From NCBI RefSeq assembly GCF_021026295.1, contig NZ_JAJNDA010000005.1, positions 62,001 through 126,000 of the forward strand: a stretch of 64,000 nt of DNA, in the 5' to 3' direction. The notes below the pieces were generated by a model. It was given only the letters and a program-made list of their open reading frames with translations, made no database searches and was not told where the DNA came from. Source of the stretch: Actinomycetospora soli. GTDB taxonomy: Bacteria > Actinomycetota > Actinomycetes > Mycobacteriales > Pseudonocardiaceae. A program made the position numbers and the translations under genes. Shown here piece after piece: positions 62,993 to 64,000 of the stretch (the first letter of the stretch is position 1; each line of letters begins with the position of its first letter).

Positions 62993-63037
62993 CGAAGGGC
63001 CCCTCCGGTCGAGTAGACCGACCGGAGGGGCCCTTCG
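62993..63037. terminator. 19-bp perfect hairpin after gcvP
   Basis: Arms cgaagggcccctccggtcg (62993-63011) and cgaccggaggggcccttcg (63019-63037) with a 7-nt loop. A degraded copy of the right arm follows at about 63078-63107, before the convergent transporter stop. Confidence 0.9.
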
Positions 63038-63103
63038 CTCGTGCGGCGCCGGACTGGCGGTGGGCGCCCACGGCCCGTCTATCCGACCGAAGGTGCCCTT
63101 CGT

Positions 63104-64000
63104 TCAGTCGGGGGCGGGGGCCGCGACGCCGGCGGAGTCCGCGGGCGCCGACTCGCGCTCCCGCGCGATCCGGGTGCCCACCGCGATCGCCACGGCGGAC
63201 GCGGCGACCATGCACACGCCCACCACCCACAGGCCGGCGCGCTGGGAACCGCTCAGGTCGGCGAGGGCGCCGGTGATGTAGGGCGCGGTGAACCCTGACA
63301 GGTTGCCCAGCGAGTTGATCAGCGCGATGCCGCCCGCCGCGGCGGCGCCGGTCAGGAACTGCGACGGCAGCGCCCAGAACGGGGCGAGCGCGCCGCACAC
63401 GCCGAGTGCGCACAGCGTCACCGCGCCCATCGCCAACCACGGGTTCGCGAGGTAGAGGGCGACCGGGATCGCGAGCCCGCCCAGCAGGGCCGGGGCCGCC
63501 ACGAACCAGGCCCGGCCGCGCATCGAGCGCGCCGCGTCGGCCCGCCGTCCCCAGAACACCATGGCGACGGCGGCGACCACGTACGGGATCGCGGTGACGA
63601 AGCCGCGCTCGAGCACGTCGAGCTTCGTGCCGAACTGCTGCTCGAAGCCGGCGACGATCGTCGGGAGGAAGAAGCTCAGCGCGTACAGCCCGTAGGTGAT
63701 GCCGAAGTAGACGAAGGCGAGCGCGAGGATCCGGGGGTGGGTCAGGGCGCGGCGCAGCGGCCAGTGGGCGGTGCGCTCGGTGGCCCGGGCCTCGGCCTCC
63801 AGCTTCTCGGTGAGCCAGGCCCGCTCGTCGTCGCGCAGCCAGCGCGCGTCACCCGGGCGGTCGGTGAGCGCGAAGAACGTGAGCACCCCGAGCAGGATCG
63901 CGGGGATGCCCTCGGCGGCGAACATGACCCGCCAGCCGGACGCCCCGAAGAGCCCGTCTCCCGCGCGGATCAGCAGGCTGGAGACCACCGAGCCGACGGC
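63104..64000 (-). CDS. MFS transporter, anion:cation symporter (ACS) type, 5' end outside the window
   Basis: The last 299 or so residues of a major facilitator; the frame runs off the window edge. Visible are the middle and C-terminal spans: GWRVMFAAEGIPAILLGVLT, then the long loop TDRPGDARWLRDDERAWLTE typical of the ACS (phthalate/tartrate/hexuronate) family, and FALPSQFLTGAAAAGGIALI-like spans near the end. Imports an organic anion, probably a carboxylate. Convergent with gcvP. Confidence 0.9.
   Translation of the reverse strand, partial: AVGSVVSSLLIRAGDGLFGASGWRVMFAAEGIPAILLGVLTFFALTDRPGDARWLRDDERAWLTEKLEAEARATERTAHWPLRRALTHPRILALAFVYFGITYGLYALSFFLPTIVAGFEQQFGTKLDVLERGFVTAIPYVVAAVAMVFWGRRADAARSMRGRAWFVAAPALLGGLAIPVALYLANPWLAMGAVTLCALGVCGALAPFWALPSQFLTGAAAAGGIALINSLGNLSGFTAPYITGALADLSGSQRAGLWVVGVCMVAASAVAIAVGTRIARERESAPADSAGVAAPAPD

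Overview
The window is 64 kb of very GC-rich, densely coded DNA from an actinobacterium, most likely of the Pseudonocardiales (Pseudonocardia or Actinomycetospora-like; the genus cannot be fixed from sequence alone). Reasons: strong third-position GC bias with many GTG starts and 4-bp start/stop overlaps; a gcvH-garA-MerR-DUF151-MerR-gcvP block in the same order as in mycobacteria; an F420-type luciferase-like oxidoreductase; a DevS/DevR (DosS/DosR)-like pair; a DUF222/HNH protein behind an actinobacterial SOS box; a class F-like sortase; and a rifampin phosphotransferase preceded by a rifamycin-associated element. No rRNA, tRNA, CRISPR array, insertion sequence or prophage was seen; this looks like chromosome.

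Layout. 0-13.8 kb: lipid and amino acid catabolism plus transport: acyl-CoA dehydrogenase with a repeat-encoded N-terminus, a nucleotidyltransferase, archaeal-type phosphoglycerate mutase, GntP and MFS transporters, WYL regulator, SOS-boxed DUF222/HNH protein, a cupin pseudogene with a nonsense codon, a degenerate HD protein, crotonase plus LLM oxidoreductase, and a zinc-ribbon microprotein coupled to tryptophan 2,3-dioxygenase. 13.9-24.9 kb: aldehyde dehydrogenase, aconitase, a lipoprotein/sortase pair, a Ser/Thr kinase with its membrane partner, and an ECF sigma factor coupled to a methyltransferase/Ada-zinc-domain fusion. 24.9-46.4 kb is a signalling district: four complete NarL-type two-component pairs, two defective sensor proteins, and a DosR-like dormancy cluster (28.2-33.9 kb) in which four sites of the form GGGAC-N4-GNCCC lie before or between GAF sensors, universal stress proteins and a SnoaL-like protein. 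The rifampin phosphotransferase with its RAE is at 35.7-38.3 kb. 46.4-55.1 kb: a TetR-controlled monooxygenase/epimerase pair, TauE-type exporter, S4 protein, orphan DUF742 protein, YigZ, selD, glycosyltransferase 9 and hydroxybutyrate dehydrogenase-like SDR. 55.1-63 kb: phospholipid synthase and the glycine cleavage/GarA block, with a tandem glycine riboswitch before gcvP and a pair of large palindromic repeats between the first MerR gene and the DUF151 gene. The window ends inside an MFS transporter.

How the parts fit. GarA, a kinase-controlled FHA protein, sits beside gcvH and upstream of riboswitch-controlled gcvP, tying glycine breakdown to the TCA/glutamate node; an STPK gene lies 35 kb away. 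The dormancy cluster looks like a self-contained redox/oxygen response regulon. Rifamycin inactivation, alkylation repair and an SOS gene add stress functions. The strongest leads are the dormancy cluster with its pseudo-sensors, the reversed Ada-type fusion with a sigma factor, the dual-anchored lipoprotein beside a sortase, the RAE-rph unit, and the 57.8-58.2 kb palindromes.
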